A stretch of 64,000 nt of DNA, from the NCBI GenBank assembly GCA_019454225.1, contig CP075370.1, positions 2,532,001 to 2,596,000 of the forward strand, given 5' to 3'. This DNA comes from Paracoccaceae bacterium. GTDB taxonomy: Bacteria > Pseudomonadota > Alphaproteobacteria > Rhodobacterales > Rhodobacteraceae. Positions 26,985 to 36,377 of this stretch are shown piece by piece. The notes beneath the pieces were generated by a model. It was given only the letters and a program-made list of their open reading frames with translations. It had not been told where the DNA came from and did no database searches. A program made the position numbers and the translations under genes. Each line of letters starts with the position of its first letter. Positions within the stretch are counted from its first letter, which is position 1.

Positions 26985-27848
26985 CTATTCGTAGTCGCGC
27001 AGCGCGATGGCGCGATGCACCTCGGCCCGAACCAGCTTGCGGATGTTGCGGGTGATCCGTTCTCCCAGATGCCCCTGCAGTTCCTCGCGGAGCACGCTGC
27101 GCACGATCTCGCGCAGAACGGTTTCGTCCAGCACATCCTCGGTCGTGCCGATCAGTGCCGCCTCGTCGGGGCCCGGCCGCTGCTGCGTCGCGGCGGCCTG
27201 CTGGCGGTGAACGAAGGTCGGCGCTGGGCCAGGATCCTCATCGGCCGCCGCGGCCACGTCGATCCAGCTGAGCCGCGTGGCTGGCGCGTCACCGGTCTCT
27301 GCCTCCCATTCCGGATGGGCCGTCCGACCGGTCGCCGCGGCGATCCTTGCGACGCGGTCTTCCTGCCGGGGTTCCCGATCCGTGCCATCCCGGGCGACTT
27401 CGTCGGCGGGTGACTCGACGGGACCGGTCTCTGCCTCTGCGCCGCCGTGGTCGGCCGTGTCCATCGCCCAAGCATCGCCGGTCGCCGGCGCATCCGCGTC
27501 CTGAGTCACGTCATCCGCGACGTCCGCAGGCACCTCGGCCGGGCCGGTGTCGCCCTCGGCCTCTTCGTGCCAGGCGTCACCGGCGGGATGCGCGGCGGGC
27601 GTCAGCAGCAATGGTGGAGCCTGATGTTCGAATTCAGTCAGCGAAACCGGCGTCGCGCTGTCCGGCACCGCCACGGGCGGTACCACGCGCAAGGCGGGCG
27701 TCAGCACCAGCCGATCCGCAGCCTGTTCGCTGTCCGATACCAGCGTCGTTGCGCCGGTGCGCGTGGCGGGGCGCAGGTCTTCTGATACGAGACGCCGGAT
27801 CGACGACAGGATGTCCTCGATCTCGCCCGTTGTCATCGCGTCCGACAT
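26985..27848 (-). CDS. PopZ-like (DUF2497-type) protein
   Basis: A 287-residue protein with a conserved N-terminal helix GEIEDILSSIRRLVSEDLR, a long acidic, Ala/Pro/Thr-rich disordered middle, and a C-terminal block LREIVRSVLREELQGHLGER followed by ITRNIRKLVRAEVHRAI. This short helix, acidic linker, C-terminal helices layout is that of PopZ, the polar organiser of Caulobacter, whose N-terminal helix binds clients and C-terminal helices oligomerise. The ATG at 27848 follows a G-rich ribosome site. I infer a polar-scaffold role; similarity is from memory, and DUF2497 also covers proteins of unknown role. Confidence 0.65.
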   Translation of the reverse strand: MSDAMTTGEIEDILSSIRRLVSEDLRPATRTGATTLVSDSEQAADRLVLTPALRVVPPVAVPDSATPVSLTEFEHQAPPLLLTPAAHPAGDAWHEEAEGDTGPAEVPADVADDVTQDADAPATGDAWAMDTADHGGAEAETGPVESPADEVARDGTDREPRQEDRVARIAAATGRTAHPEWEAETGDAPATRLSWIDVAAAADEDPGPAPTFVHRQQAAATQQRPGPDEAALIGTTEDVLDETVLREIVRSVLREELQGHLGERITRNIRKLVRAEVHRAIALRDYE

Positions 27849-27986
27849 GCTGCCCCCTGCCCCTGGGATGCGACCCCTGCGGTCAAAACGCGGCTTAGCG
27901 CCATCTGTCCCGCAATCTACCCGCCGTAGCCCGGCGATACAAGAACGCTGGCAGCACAAGGGTTAACGAATCGTGCCCCGCGCGCC

Positions 27987-29345
27987 TCAGCGCGTCTTGC
28001 CGATGGCTTCCAGAACCCGGTCGAGCTTTCGGCCCTGCGCCGACGTGGCGGGCGCATTCTTGACCGCGTTGTAGTACGCCGCAGGATCATAGGTCGGAAT
28101 GCCAAGCCCCAGGTGATCCGCCGTCAGCAGGCCCATCGCCGCCAGCAGCGTGTAGACCTGGATGACCCGCGTCGCCTCCGCCGAGACCCGGTTGGTCCGG
28201 GCCAGCAGCAAGTCCTGCTCTGCATCCAGCACGTCGAGCGTCGTGCGTGCGCCCAGCCGCGCCTCTTCCCGCACACCTTCGAAGGCCGTCTGCGCGGCGC
28301 GGATCTGGCGGTCGGACGCCTCGATCGAGGCATTCGCCACGGCCACGTTCGCCCAGGCCTCGCCCACGCCCAGGCCTACCTCTGCAACGGTCTGATGCAG
28401 ACCTGCCCGTGCCTGGTCACGACGCGCCAGCGACTGGCGATAGAGCGACGACAACTGCCCGCCCGCATAGAGGGTCTGGTTGACTGTCAGCCCGCCGGAC
28501 AGCGACGGCTTGCCGACGTCACGATAGCTCTGCGTGACGGTGCCGGTGATCGTGGGGCCCATGGCAGCCTTCGATCGCGCGATGCCGAGTTCCGAAATCG
28601 TCACCTGATGCTGTGCCTGCCGGATCAGCGGGTGACCGGCCTGCGCAACGCGCTTGGCGGCGGCAAGGCTGTCGGCCGTCCGCGGCAGGCGCGGCACCGG
28701 CGAAAGCCGCCCCGGTTCCCGTCCGACGGCCAGCAGATAGCCCTCGCGCGCGATGGCAAGATCGCCCTGCGCGCCCACCAGTTCCGACCGCGACGCAGCA
28801 AGCCGGGCCTCGGCCTGCGCGACATCCGTGCGGGTGATCTCGCCCACTTCGAACCGGTCCTGGGCAGCGCGCAGTTCCTGCGTGATCAGGCGCAGGTTCG
28901 CCTCGCGCAGGGCCACGATGTCGGCCTGCAGACGCACGCCGACATAGGCGCGCACCGCCGACAGCAGGACCTGCTGTTCCAGGTTCACAAGCGACTGGCG
29001 GGTCGCAAGCACGGATTCACGCGCGGACTCCAGCGCAAGGGCGTTCGACCCCGAATCGAAGATCGTGATCTGCGCCTGGAAATCGAGGCTTGCCTGCAAC
29101 TGGTCGGTGCGTTGGTTCGAATAGCCGAGACCGCCCGAGGCGCGCAGAACGGGTCGCAGCGCGGCAAGAGCCTGTGCGGCATCCTCGTCGGCGGCGCGCA
29201 GCACCGCGCGATTCTGTTCAAGGAGATTGGAGTTGCGATAGGCCGAGATCAGCGCATCGGCCAAGGTCTCTGCCCCGGCGGGCACGGCCGACAGCGCCGC
29301 AAAGGCCGCAACTGCCAGAGCGCGCAGGCCGCCGCCGCGGGTCAA
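27987..29345 (-). CDS. TolC-family outer-membrane efflux protein
   Basis: A 452-residue outer-membrane channel of the TolC type, used with type I secretion or RND pumps. It has a signal peptide ending around AGA before ETLADAL, then two long helical repeats with the TolC pattern [14 protein letters not shown] and [14 protein letters not shown] place the start at TTG 29345: it shares TTGA with the pcm stop, has GGGAG eight bases upstream and gives an ideal signal peptide. An ATG at 29414 would bury the signal 23 residues inside. It could serve the RTX protein encoded at 47.6 kb, but no ABC or membrane-fusion partner is adjacent. Confidence 0.85.
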   Translation of the reverse strand: MTRGGGLRALAVAAFAALSAVPAGAETLADALISAYRNSNLLEQNRAVLRAADEDAAQALAALRPVLRASGGLGYSNQRTDQLQASLDFQAQITIFDSGSNALALESARESVLATRQSLVNLEQQVLLSAVRAYVGVRLQADIVALREANLRLITQELRAAQDRFEVGEITRTDVAQAEARLAASRSELVGAQGDLAIAREGYLLAVGREPGRLSPVPRLPRTADSLAAAKRVAQAGHPLIRQAQHQVTISELGIARSKAAMGPTITGTVTQSYRDVGKPSLSGGLTVNQTLYAGGQLSSLYRQSLARRDQARAGLHQTVAEVGLGVGEAWANVAVANASIEASDRQIRAAQTAFEGVREEARLGARTTLDVLDAEQDLLLARTNRVSAEATRVIQVYTLLAAMGLLTADHLGLGIPTYDPAAYYNAVKNAPATSAQGRKLDRVLEAIGKTR

Positions 29346-29995
29346 AGCGTGAACTCCCGCGCTTTCGCGAAACCCGGCAATACCGGGGCGAGCGCGTTGA
29401 ATGCGTGCCGCCACGCGATCACATCGCCCTGCTTCACCCCGATGCGCACCGTGCCCAGCCGTCCCTCGACGAAAAGGCAGGCGATGCGGCCGCCGTCACG
29501 CAACTGTTCGGCGATCGCGCCGGGCAGCACCTCGACCCCGCCCTGAACGAGAATCGCATCATAGGGCGCGTGCTTCGGCACCCCCCCGGCCAGAGGTCCC
29601 TGCACGACGACGACATTGTCGGCGCCCTGGTCGGACAGGCGGCGCTGCGCATCTGCCGCCATCGCCTCGTCCTCCTCGACCGCGACCACCGCCTCGGTCA
29701 TCCGCGCCACCACGGCGGCCGAATAGCCCAGCCCCGTTCCGACATCGAGCACAAGATCGCCGGGCTGCAGGTCCAGCGCGTCGAGCATCTTGGCCAGCGT
29801 CCGCGGCTCAAGGATCACCCGACCCGAAGCCAGCGGCAGATTCTCGCCCATGTAGGCGGCCTCACGCCGGTCATCGGGCACGAAGGCCTCCCGCGGCACG
29901 GCCAGCATCGCGTCGATGATCGGAAACTTGGTCACGTCGGACGGGCGCACCTGGGTATCGACCATCATCCTGCGGCGCGTAACGAAATCGGCCAT
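29342..29995 (-). CDS. protein-L-isoaspartate O-methyltransferase family protein
   Basis: A 217-residue SAM-dependent methyltransferase of the Pcm family, with motif [15 protein letters not shown] and the upstream [16 protein letters not shown] segment. The usual pcm repairs isoaspartyl residues; Rhodobacterales copies next to tolC are commonly annotated this way, but activity is not certain because the substrate-binding region differs. The ATG at 29995 is preferred over 30007. It is translationally coupled to the TolC-family gene through a TTGA overlap. Confidence 0.8.
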   Translation of the reverse strand: MADFVTRRRMMVDTQVRPSDVTKFPIIDAMLAVPREAFVPDDRREAAYMGENLPLASGRVILEPRTLAKMLDALDLQPGDLVLDVGTGLGYSAAVVARMTEAVVAVEEDEAMAADAQRRLSDQGADNVVVVQGPLAGGVPKHAPYDAILVQGGVEVLPGAIAEQLRDGGRIACLFVEGRLGTVRIGVKQGDVIAWRHAFNALAPVLPGFAKAREFTL

Positions 29996-30070
29996 GAGTA
30001 AACCCATCGGTTCAGATTGCCCTCAAGGGTGATGCCACAGCCGACCGCCCCGCGCAACCGTGCTCGGCGC

Positions 30071-31054
30071 TCAGGACGATGCCGATGCGGTGCTGCCGCC
30101 GAAGCGGTTGCCGGCCCAGGACATCGCCCGCGCGCCCATGCTGCGGAACTTGTCCGACGCCTGTTCCAGGCGCGCCACCCAGGCCGGGTCGGGGGTCTGC
30201 CCCTCGGTCACGCGAAAGAAGACCTGCAGCAGGCAGGCTATGGCAAAGGGCTCGATCAGCGCGGCCTTGACCGCCCATGCAAAGACCAGCGCAAAGACCA
30301 GCCCGCCCGCAGACCATGCGCCGGGCAGCAGCCAGACGACAAAGGCGGCCGGTGCCAGCATCAGCAGGAAGACCACGAACGAAAGGCCCCAGACGATCGC
30401 GGTCAGCCATGCGGCATTGATCAGCATGGGCCGCGCGTTCTGGCCGTAGAGAACAAGCGCATCCCGGGCGCTGTTCCACGGATTGGACGAGCCACTGCGA
30501 ATGGCATGGGCCAGGATCACCTCGTCCACAAGACCGACGGCAAGGCGCAGATAGGCACGCACCACGCCCATGATCCGGTCGAGCCCCGGAATCGGCAGGA
30601 TCGACAGCAGGCCCTGGATCAGCCCGGAGATCGCACCGACCACCCCCTTGACCACCTGATCCAGGGCGAACAGGGCCGATGCCTCGCCGAAGCGGTCCTT
30701 CACCACGGCTACCGCGTGGTCGATCTGCGCGCGTCCGGCGGGCAGCGCGCGGCCCTCCAGCGCCTCGACCATCACGGCGATATGGCCCGCCTTGACGATG
30801 TAGAGCAGGTAGTCACGCAGAAAGAACACCGCGCCCGCGGCCAGGCCGAAGCCGCCAAAGGCACCCCAGGCGGTCGAGCTTGCCCGGAACTCTTCGTCCC
30901 CGAACCCGCCGATCCCCCAGCCAAGGCCCGCGCCGGTCCCGGTAGCCAGGATGAGCGCAACCGTCACCCCGAAATAGACGACGACCCGGAAAAGGACGAA
31001 GGGCGCGGTCCGCGCCATCAGGCCAAGCGCCTGTCCGATGCTGAAATCCCACAT
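30071..31054 (-). CDS. multi-pass membrane protein of unknown function
   Basis: A 327-residue integral membrane protein with about six hydrophobic segments (for example FVLFRVVVYFGVTVALIL, LINAAWLTAIVWGLSFVVF and AGGLVFALVFAWAVKAALI) and a soluble C-terminal tail of about 50 residues. I recognise no named family. It is upstream of pcm on the same strand with a 75-base gap. Confidence 0.65.
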   Translation of the reverse strand: MWDFSIGQALGLMARTAPFVLFRVVVYFGVTVALILATGTGAGLGWGIGGFGDEEFRASSTAWGAFGGFGLAAGAVFFLRDYLLYIVKAGHIAVMVEALEGRALPAGRAQIDHAVAVVKDRFGEASALFALDQVVKGVVGAISGLIQGLLSILPIPGLDRIMGVVRAYLRLAVGLVDEVILAHAIRSGSSNPWNSARDALVLYGQNARPMLINAAWLTAIVWGLSFVVFLLMLAPAAFVVWLLPGAWSAGGLVFALVFAWAVKAALIEPFAIACLLQVFFRVTEGQTPDPAWVARLEQASDKFRSMGARAMSWAGNRFGGSTASASS

Positions 31055-31176
31055 GCTGCGGTCCCTACCTTCTGCGAAATGCGCCGCGACAGCCTACCGG
31101 GAAACCGCAGTCGCGCAAGCCTTGCGCCGGCTGCCGCCGCCGGTCAATCTGCGCGCTGACCTTCCTGCGAGGCGCC

Positions 31177-32586
31177 ATGCCCACCACCCGTCAGACACCC
31201 GACCTGCCAGCAGCCACGGGGGGCGTCTCGTTCTGGTATGCCGATATCGGCGGGCCGCCTGCCCGCCGCGCGCCGCTGGCGGGCGACGCCAAGGTCGATG
31301 TCTGCATCGTGGGGGCAGGATACACCGGCCTCTGGACTGCCTTCTACCTCCATCGCGCACGGCCGGACTGGACGATCCTGGTCGTGGAACGGGAATTCGC
31401 CGGGTTCGGCGCTTCCGGGCGCAACGGTGGCTGGCTGACCGGCGGTTTCGCCTGGCACCATGACAGATATGTGACGGGCGGCGCCACCGCCGCGCAGGTG
31501 CGCGCCATGGTCGCCGCAATGGGCGGCACCGTGGACGAGGTGATCGACGTCGCCGAGGCCGAGGGAATTGACGCGGACATCCGTCGCACGGACGAGCTGA
31601 TGGTGGCCGTCAGCCCTGCCCAAGCGGTGCGCCTGCAGGCAGAGGTCGCGCATCGGCAGTCCTGGGGCGAGGACCGTGTGACCGCGATCGGTTCCCGCGA
31701 GACGGCGGCGCGCGTGAACATCCCCGGTGCGCTTGGTGCCATGGTAGTGGGTGGCGTGGCACGGGTTCAACCCGCCAAACTGGTGCGCGGTCTGGCGGCC
31801 GCGGTGGAGCGTCGCGGCATCCGCATCGCCGAAGGCACGGCCGCCCTGTCCATCCGGCCGGGACGGGTCGAGACCGACCGGGGCACGGTGACGGCGCGTG
31901 TCATCCTGCGCGCGACCGAAGGGTTCACCGCCGGGCTGCCCGGCTGCCGTCGCGACTGGTTGCCGCTGAATTCCGCGCAGATCGTGACCGATCCCCTGCC
32001 GCCCGAGGTCTGGGCGCAGATCGGGTGGCAGGGTAACGAGATCCTTGGGGATTTCGCCAATGCCTATTGCTACTGCCAGCGCACGCGCGAAGGGCGGATC
32101 ACCGTCGGCGGGCGCGGCGTGCCCTATCGGTTCGGTTCGGCCACCGACACCGGCGGCGCCCCCGACGATGAAACCGTTCGGCGCCTGGTACGGATTCTGC
32201 GTCGGCACTTTCCCGCGGCACGGGATGTGGGCGTGGCCCATGCCTGGTGCGGCGTGCTGGCCGTCCCGCGCGACTGGTGCGCGACCGTCGGCTTCGACCC
32301 GGCCACCGGGCTGGGCTGGGCGGGCGGTTATGTCGGCGTCGGCGTGTCCACCTCGAACCTGGCGGGGCGGACGCTCGCCGATCTGGCGGTCGGGGCGGAC
32401 ACGGCACTGACCCGCCTGCCCTGGGTCAACCATCGCGTGCGGCGATGGGAGCCGGAACCGCTGCGATGGCTTGGGGTGCGGGGGATGTATGCGCTGCTGA
32501 ACGCGGCGGATCGCCGCGAGATGCGGCCGGGCGCGACACGGCCCTCGCGGCTCGGCGCGCTTGGCAACTGGATCACGGGACGGTGA
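31177..32586 (+). CDS. FAD-dependent amine oxidase-like protein (PuuB/DAO family)
   Basis: A 469-residue flavoprotein. Near residue 40 it has VDVCIVGAGYTGLWTAFYL, and then the FGASGRNGGWLTGG motif characteristic of the gamma-glutamylputrescine oxidase (PuuB/OrdL) group of the DAO fold. Such enzymes oxidise polyamine or amino-acid derivatives. It lies two genes upstream of a polyamine-type ABC importer, which supports an amine catabolic role without proving it. Length and motifs are complete. Confidence 0.85.
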   Translation: MPTTRQTPDLPAATGGVSFWYADIGGPPARRAPLAGDAKVDVCIVGAGYTGLWTAFYLHRARPDWTILVVEREFAGFGASGRNGGWLTGGFAWHHDRYVTGGATAAQVRAMVAAMGGTVDEVIDVAEAEGIDADIRRTDELMVAVSPAQAVRLQAEVAHRQSWGEDRVTAIGSRETAARVNIPGALGAMVVGGVARVQPAKLVRGLAAAVERRGIRIAEGTAALSIRPGRVETDRGTVTARVILRATEGFTAGLPGCRRDWLPLNSAQIVTDPLPPEVWAQIGWQGNEILGDFANAYCYCQRTREGRITVGGRGVPYRFGSATDTGGAPDDETVRRLVRILRRHFPAARDVGVAHAWCGVLAVPRDWCATVGFDPATGLGWAGGYVGVGVSTSNLAGRTLADLAVGADTALTRLPWVNHRVRRWEPEPLRWLGVRGMYALLNAADRREMRPGATRPSRLGALGNWITGR

Positions 32587-32707
32587 CAGACCGCCCGCCG
32601 AAACGGGTCGCATCAGACATTCGCACAAGATTTCAGCGGCGCCTGACTGGACGAGGGCCGGGTTCACACTACCGTGATGGACAGCTTCGTCCGGAAACAG
32701 ACCCATC

Positions 32708-33403
32708 ATGCCTGCTGCCCTGATCGTTGCCCATGGTTCGCCCGCAGATCCCGGGCCCCAGGAGGACGCATTGATCGACCTTGCCGCGCGCGTCTCGGCG
32801 CGACTGCCCGGCTGGGGTGTCAGGGGCGCAACCCTTGCCGCCGAGGGCGCGCTCGAGCGGGCGCTTGCAGACCTCGACAGGCCGCTGATCTATCCCTTCT
32901 TCATGGCCGAGGGCTGGTTCACCCGCACCGCCCTGCCCCGTCGTCTGCGCGAAGCGGGCCATGGCACGCTCGCCCGTCTTCCGGCCTTCGGCGTGGCACC
33001 GGAACTGCCTGCAATCGCGGCCCGCGCGGCCATCGATGGCGCGCAGATGCACGGCCTTGTTCCACAGGAAACGACACTGCTGATCGCGGCACATGGCAGC
33101 CAAGTCTCGCGCGCTTCGGCCGAAGGCGCCCGGGCGATCGCGGCACTTCTGGGTCATATGGCGCCCTTCCGCCGGGTGCTGACCGGGTTCATCGAGGAAC
33201 CGCCACACCTGTTCGATGTCGCCCGCGGTCTGGGCACCGCGATCTGCCTGCCGTTCTTTGCCCTGCGTGCCGGGCATGTCGCCGAGGACGTGCCGGATGC
33301 GCTGGAACAGGCGGGGTTCCGCGGGCCGCTCCTGCCGGCCGTGGGCGAGCATCCCGAGGTTCCCCGGATCATCGCCGCAGGTCTGGCGCGGGGTCCGGCC
33401 TAG
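32708..33403 (+). CDS. CbiX-like sirohydrochlorin chelatase-family protein
   Basis: A 231-residue protein with two similar halves, each opening with a HGS motif (LIVAHGSPAD and LIAAHGSQVS). This is the layout of two-repeat CbiX/SirB-type chelatases, which insert cobalt, nickel or iron into sirohydrochlorin. No other cobalamin or sirohaem gene is nearby, so the role may differ. It is followed by the promoter region of the ABC importer. Confidence 0.75.
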   Translation: MPAALIVAHGSPADPGPQEDALIDLAARVSARLPGWGVRGATLAAEGALERALADLDRPLIYPFFMAEGWFTRTALPRRLREAGHGTLARLPAFGVAPELPAIAARAAIDGAQMHGLVPQETTLLIAAHGSQVSRASAEGARAIAALLGHMAPFRRVLTGFIEEPPHLFDVARGLGTAICLPFFALRAGHVAEDVPDALEQAGFRGPLLPAVGEHPEVPRIIAAGLARGPA

Positions 33404-33442
33404 GGCCGCGAAATTTTTTTGACCGTCCGGTTTGTCATGCGA

Positions 33443-33471
33443 TTGTCACACAGGGCTGACAGTTGCTAGCG
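33443..33471 (+). promoter_or_regulatory. promoter/operator region of the ABC importer operon
   Basis: TTGTCA at 33443-33448, a 17-base spacer and CTAGCG at 33466-33471 form a weak promoter-like pair. Within it TGTCA (33444-33448) and TGACA (33457-33461) form an inverted repeat with an 8-base spacer, which could be a repressor site. A further TTTGTCA lies one helical turn upstream at 33431. Confidence 0.35.
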
Positions 33472-33553
33472 TCGCGTCAGGCCGCCCCCGGCGATCACCG
33501 GGCCTGCAAGATCGGCGGCGACACGAACGAACGGTTCAACCAAGGGGGATTCC

Positions 33554-34660
33554 ATGAAGATGGGTGCGACTCTGGCCATGTCGGCCGGCATTGCGGCGAT
33601 GCTGGGTGCTACCGCCCTGCCCGCGCAAACGATGGACGAGTTGATTGCGGGCGCGCAGAAGGAAGGCATGCTGACGACCATCGCGCTGCCGCATTCCTGG
33701 TGCGGCTATGGCGATGTCATCGCCGGGTTCAAGGCGAAGTATCCCTTCCTGACGATCAACGAACTGAACCCGGATGCGGGAAGCGCCGACGAACTGGAAG
33801 CGGTGCGCGCCAACAAGGACAACAAGGGCCCGCAGGCCCCCGACGTGCTGGACATCGGCCTGTCCTTCGGCCCTGCGGCACAGGGCGAAGGGCTGCTGCA
33901 ACCCTACAAGGTCTCGACCTGGGACACGATCCCGGCCGATGCCAAGGATGCCGACGGCAACTGGTACGGCGACTACTACGGCGTGATGTCCTTTGCCGTG
34001 AACACCGACCTCGTGCCCAACCCGCCCGCCTCGTTTGCCGACCTGCTCAAGCCGGAATACGCGGGCCAGGTGGCGCTTGCCGGCGACCCGCGCGCGTCGA
34101 ACCAGGCGATCCTTGCCGTGCTGGCGGCCGGCATGGCGCGCGGCGCGGCACCCGGCGCGGAAGCGGCGGCGGCCGGGCTGCAGTTCTTCAAGGAACTGAA
34201 TGACGCGGGCAACTTCGTCCCCGTCATCGGCAAGGCCGGCACACTGGCGCAAGGCACCACGCCCATCGTGATCCAGTGGGACTACAATGCCCTCGCCACC
34301 CGCGATTCGCTGAACGGCAACCCGCCGGTCGAGGTGATCGTGCCGTCCGACGTGACGCTGGCCGGTGTCTATGTGCAGGCGATCAGCGCCTACGCGCCGC
34401 AGCCGAATGCCGCGAAACTGTGGATGGAATACCTCTACAGCGACGAGGGTCAGCTTGGCTGGCTCAAGGGCTACTGCCACCCGATCCGGTTCAACGATCT
34501 GGTTGCGCGCGGCGTCGTCCCGCAGGAATTGATGGACGCGCTGCCCCCGGCCGACGCCTACGAGCGTGCGGTGTTCCCGTCGATCGACGCGGTCAACGCC
34601 AACTCGGCCGCCGTCAAGGAAGGCTGGGACAAGGTCGTCGGCGCGGACGTCGTGCAGTGA
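33554..34660 (+). CDS. ABC transporter substrate-binding protein
   Basis: A 368-residue periplasmic binding protein with a signal peptide (core LAMSAGIAAMLGATAL). Segments such as WYGDYYGVMSFAVNTDLVP and an internal NVDAFAV-like arrangement place it among the family 1 proteins that feed spermidine/putrescine- or iron-type importers. The ATG at 33554 follows AAGGGGG. It begins a four-gene operon with two permeases and an ATPase. The ligand is not readable from the sequence; polyamines or 2-aminoethylphosphonate-type compounds are the leading options. Confidence 0.87.
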   Translation: MKMGATLAMSAGIAAMLGATALPAQTMDELIAGAQKEGMLTTIALPHSWCGYGDVIAGFKAKYPFLTINELNPDAGSADELEAVRANKDNKGPQAPDVLDIGLSFGPAAQGEGLLQPYKVSTWDTIPADAKDADGNWYGDYYGVMSFAVNTDLVPNPPASFADLLKPEYAGQVALAGDPRASNQAILAVLAAGMARGAAPGAEAAAAGLQFFKELNDAGNFVPVIGKAGTLAQGTTPIVIQWDYNALATRDSLNGNPPVEVIVPSDVTLAGVYVQAISAYAPQPNAAKLWMEYLYSDEGQLGWLKGYCHPIRFNDLVARGVVPQELMDALPPADAYERAVFPSIDAVNANSAAVKEGWDKVVGADVVQ

Positions 34661-34728
34661 TCTGACATCTCCGGGTGCCGCCCTTGGGGGCGGCACCCAC
34701 CCGACGCCCGCCGCAGGATCATTCCCGC

Positions 34729-35598
34729 ATGTCCCAGCCGAACCCTGTCCTGCGACGGCTGCCACTGCGCTGGCTTGGCGTTGCGCCCTTCTTCGCCTTT
34801 GCGTTCCTTTTCCTGATCCTTCCGGCGCTCTACATCGTCGTCGGTGCGTTCCGGGCCCCCGACGGCAGCCTGACCTTCGACAACGTGCTGGGCCTGAACA
34901 CGCGCACCATCCGCAATGCCTACTGGGTTTCGATCCGGGTCAGCTTCTGGTCGGCGATACTCGGCTGTTCCATCGGCTTTGCGATGGCGGCGGCCGTGGT
35001 TTTCGGCGGCCTGCCAAAGGCCGTGCGCTCGCCCCTGCTGACATTCTCCGGCGTGGCCTCGAACTTTGCCGGCGTCCCGCTGGCCTTCGCCTTCATCGCC
35101 ACCATCGGCCCGGCAGGGTTGATCACCCTGTGGCTGCGCACCGAGTTCGGCATCAACCTGCGCGCCTACGGCTTCAACCTGTTCTCCTCGACCGGGCTCA
35201 TCGTCACCTACCTGTTCTTCCAGGTGCCCCTGATGATCCTGATCATCACGCCCGCGCTGGACGGACTGAAGCGGGAATGGCGCGAGGCCGCCGAGGTTCT
35301 GGGTGCCACCGGCCCGCAGTACTGGCGCATGGTTGCCCTGCCGATCCTGTTTCCGTCGCTTCTGGGTACCTTCGCGCTGCTGTTCGCCAATTCCTTCGGC
35401 GCGGTCGCCACTGCCTTTGCGCTTGCCGGACCGCAGCTGAACATCGCGCCGATCCTGCTGTTCAGCCAGATCCGGGGCGATGTGCTGGGCAGTCCCGGGC
35501 TCGGCTATGCGCTCGCCTTCGGGATGATCGTGATCACGGGCGCCGCGAACGCGATCTACATCTGGTTGCGCGCCCGGTCGGAACGGTGGCTGAAATGA
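34729..35598 (+). CDS. ABC transporter permease 1
   Basis: A 289-residue inner-membrane permease with about six membrane helices and an EAA loop in EAAEVLGATGPQYWRMVALP, where the ATPase docks. I chose the ATG at 34729 (AGGA ten bases upstream) over the longer in-frame start at 34675. Its TGA overlaps the next permease ATG by four bases (ATGA). Confidence 0.88.
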   Translation: MSQPNPVLRRLPLRWLGVAPFFAFAFLFLILPALYIVVGAFRAPDGSLTFDNVLGLNTRTIRNAYWVSIRVSFWSAILGCSIGFAMAAAVVFGGLPKAVRSPLLTFSGVASNFAGVPLAFAFIATIGPAGLITLWLRTEFGINLRAYGFNLFSSTGLIVTYLFFQVPLMILIITPALDGLKREWREAAEVLGATGPQYWRMVALPILFPSLLGTFALLFANSFGAVATAFALAGPQLNIAPILLFSQIRGDVLGSPGLGYALAFGMIVITGAANAIYIWLRARSERWLK

Positions 35599-36377
35599 TG
35601 CGCACTCTGGCCTGGGCGGCCTTCATCCTGGGTTCCATGGTCTTCATCCTGCCGCTGTTCGGGATGACCGAGTTCTCGCTGTCGATGCGGCGGGGCGTCT
35701 ATTCCCTGGATGCCTATGCCTCGGTGCTGGCCGACCCGCAGTTCCGCGCGACCTTCATGTATTCGGTGGTCATGGCACTGTTCACCATCGCCTTCGGCGT
35801 GCTTCTGGTGGTGCCGACGGCCTATTGGGTGCGCCTGCGGATGCCCGAACTGCGGCCGGTGATCGAATTCATCACGCTTCTCCCGCTGGTCATCCCGGCG
35901 ATCGTCATCGTCTTCGGATACATCCGGCTGTACAATACTTCGTCATTCCTGCCGCTGACCGGGTCGACCACGGGAACGAACATCCTGCTGATGTTCGGCT
36001 ATGCCACGCTTGCCCTGCCCTACATGTACCGCGCGGTCGACACCGGGCTGCGCACCATCGACGTCGCCACTCTGACCGAGGCGGCGCAATCGCTCGGCGC
36101 GGGATGGGGCACGATCCTCGGCCGCATCATCCTGCCGAATGTCCTGGTTGCGGTGCTGTCCGGCGCCTTCCTGACCTTCGCCATCGTGCTGGGCGAATTC
36201 ACCATGGCGGCGCTACTGAACCGGCCCGCCTTCGGCCCCTATCTTCAGATCGTGGGCGCGAACAAGGCCTATGAGCCGGCCGCCCTGGCGGTGATCGCCT
36301 TCGGGCTGACATGGGCCTGCATGGCGCTGATCCAGCTGGTGACTCGGTTCCAGAAACACACAAGGGTCGCCCGCTGA
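35595..36377 (+). CDS. ABC transporter permease 2
   Basis: A 260-residue second permease of the importer, with about six membrane helices and the EAA loop in TEAAQSLGAGWGTILGRIILP. It starts at 35595 in ATGATG, overlapping the stop of permease 1, and ends in TGATG overlapping the ATPase start. The pair of unequal permeases is typical of PotB/PotC-type importers. Confidence 0.88.
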   Translation: MMRTLAWAAFILGSMVFILPLFGMTEFSLSMRRGVYSLDAYASVLADPQFRATFMYSVVMALFTIAFGVLLVVPTAYWVRLRMPELRPVIEFITLLPLVIPAIVIVFGYIRLYNTSSFLPLTGSTTGTNILLMFGYATLALPYMYRAVDTGLRTIDVATLTEAAQSLGAGWGTILGRIILPNVLVAVLSGAFLTFAIVLGEFTMAALLNRPAFGPYLQIVGANKAYEPAALAVIAFGLTWACMALIQLVTRFQKHTRVAR

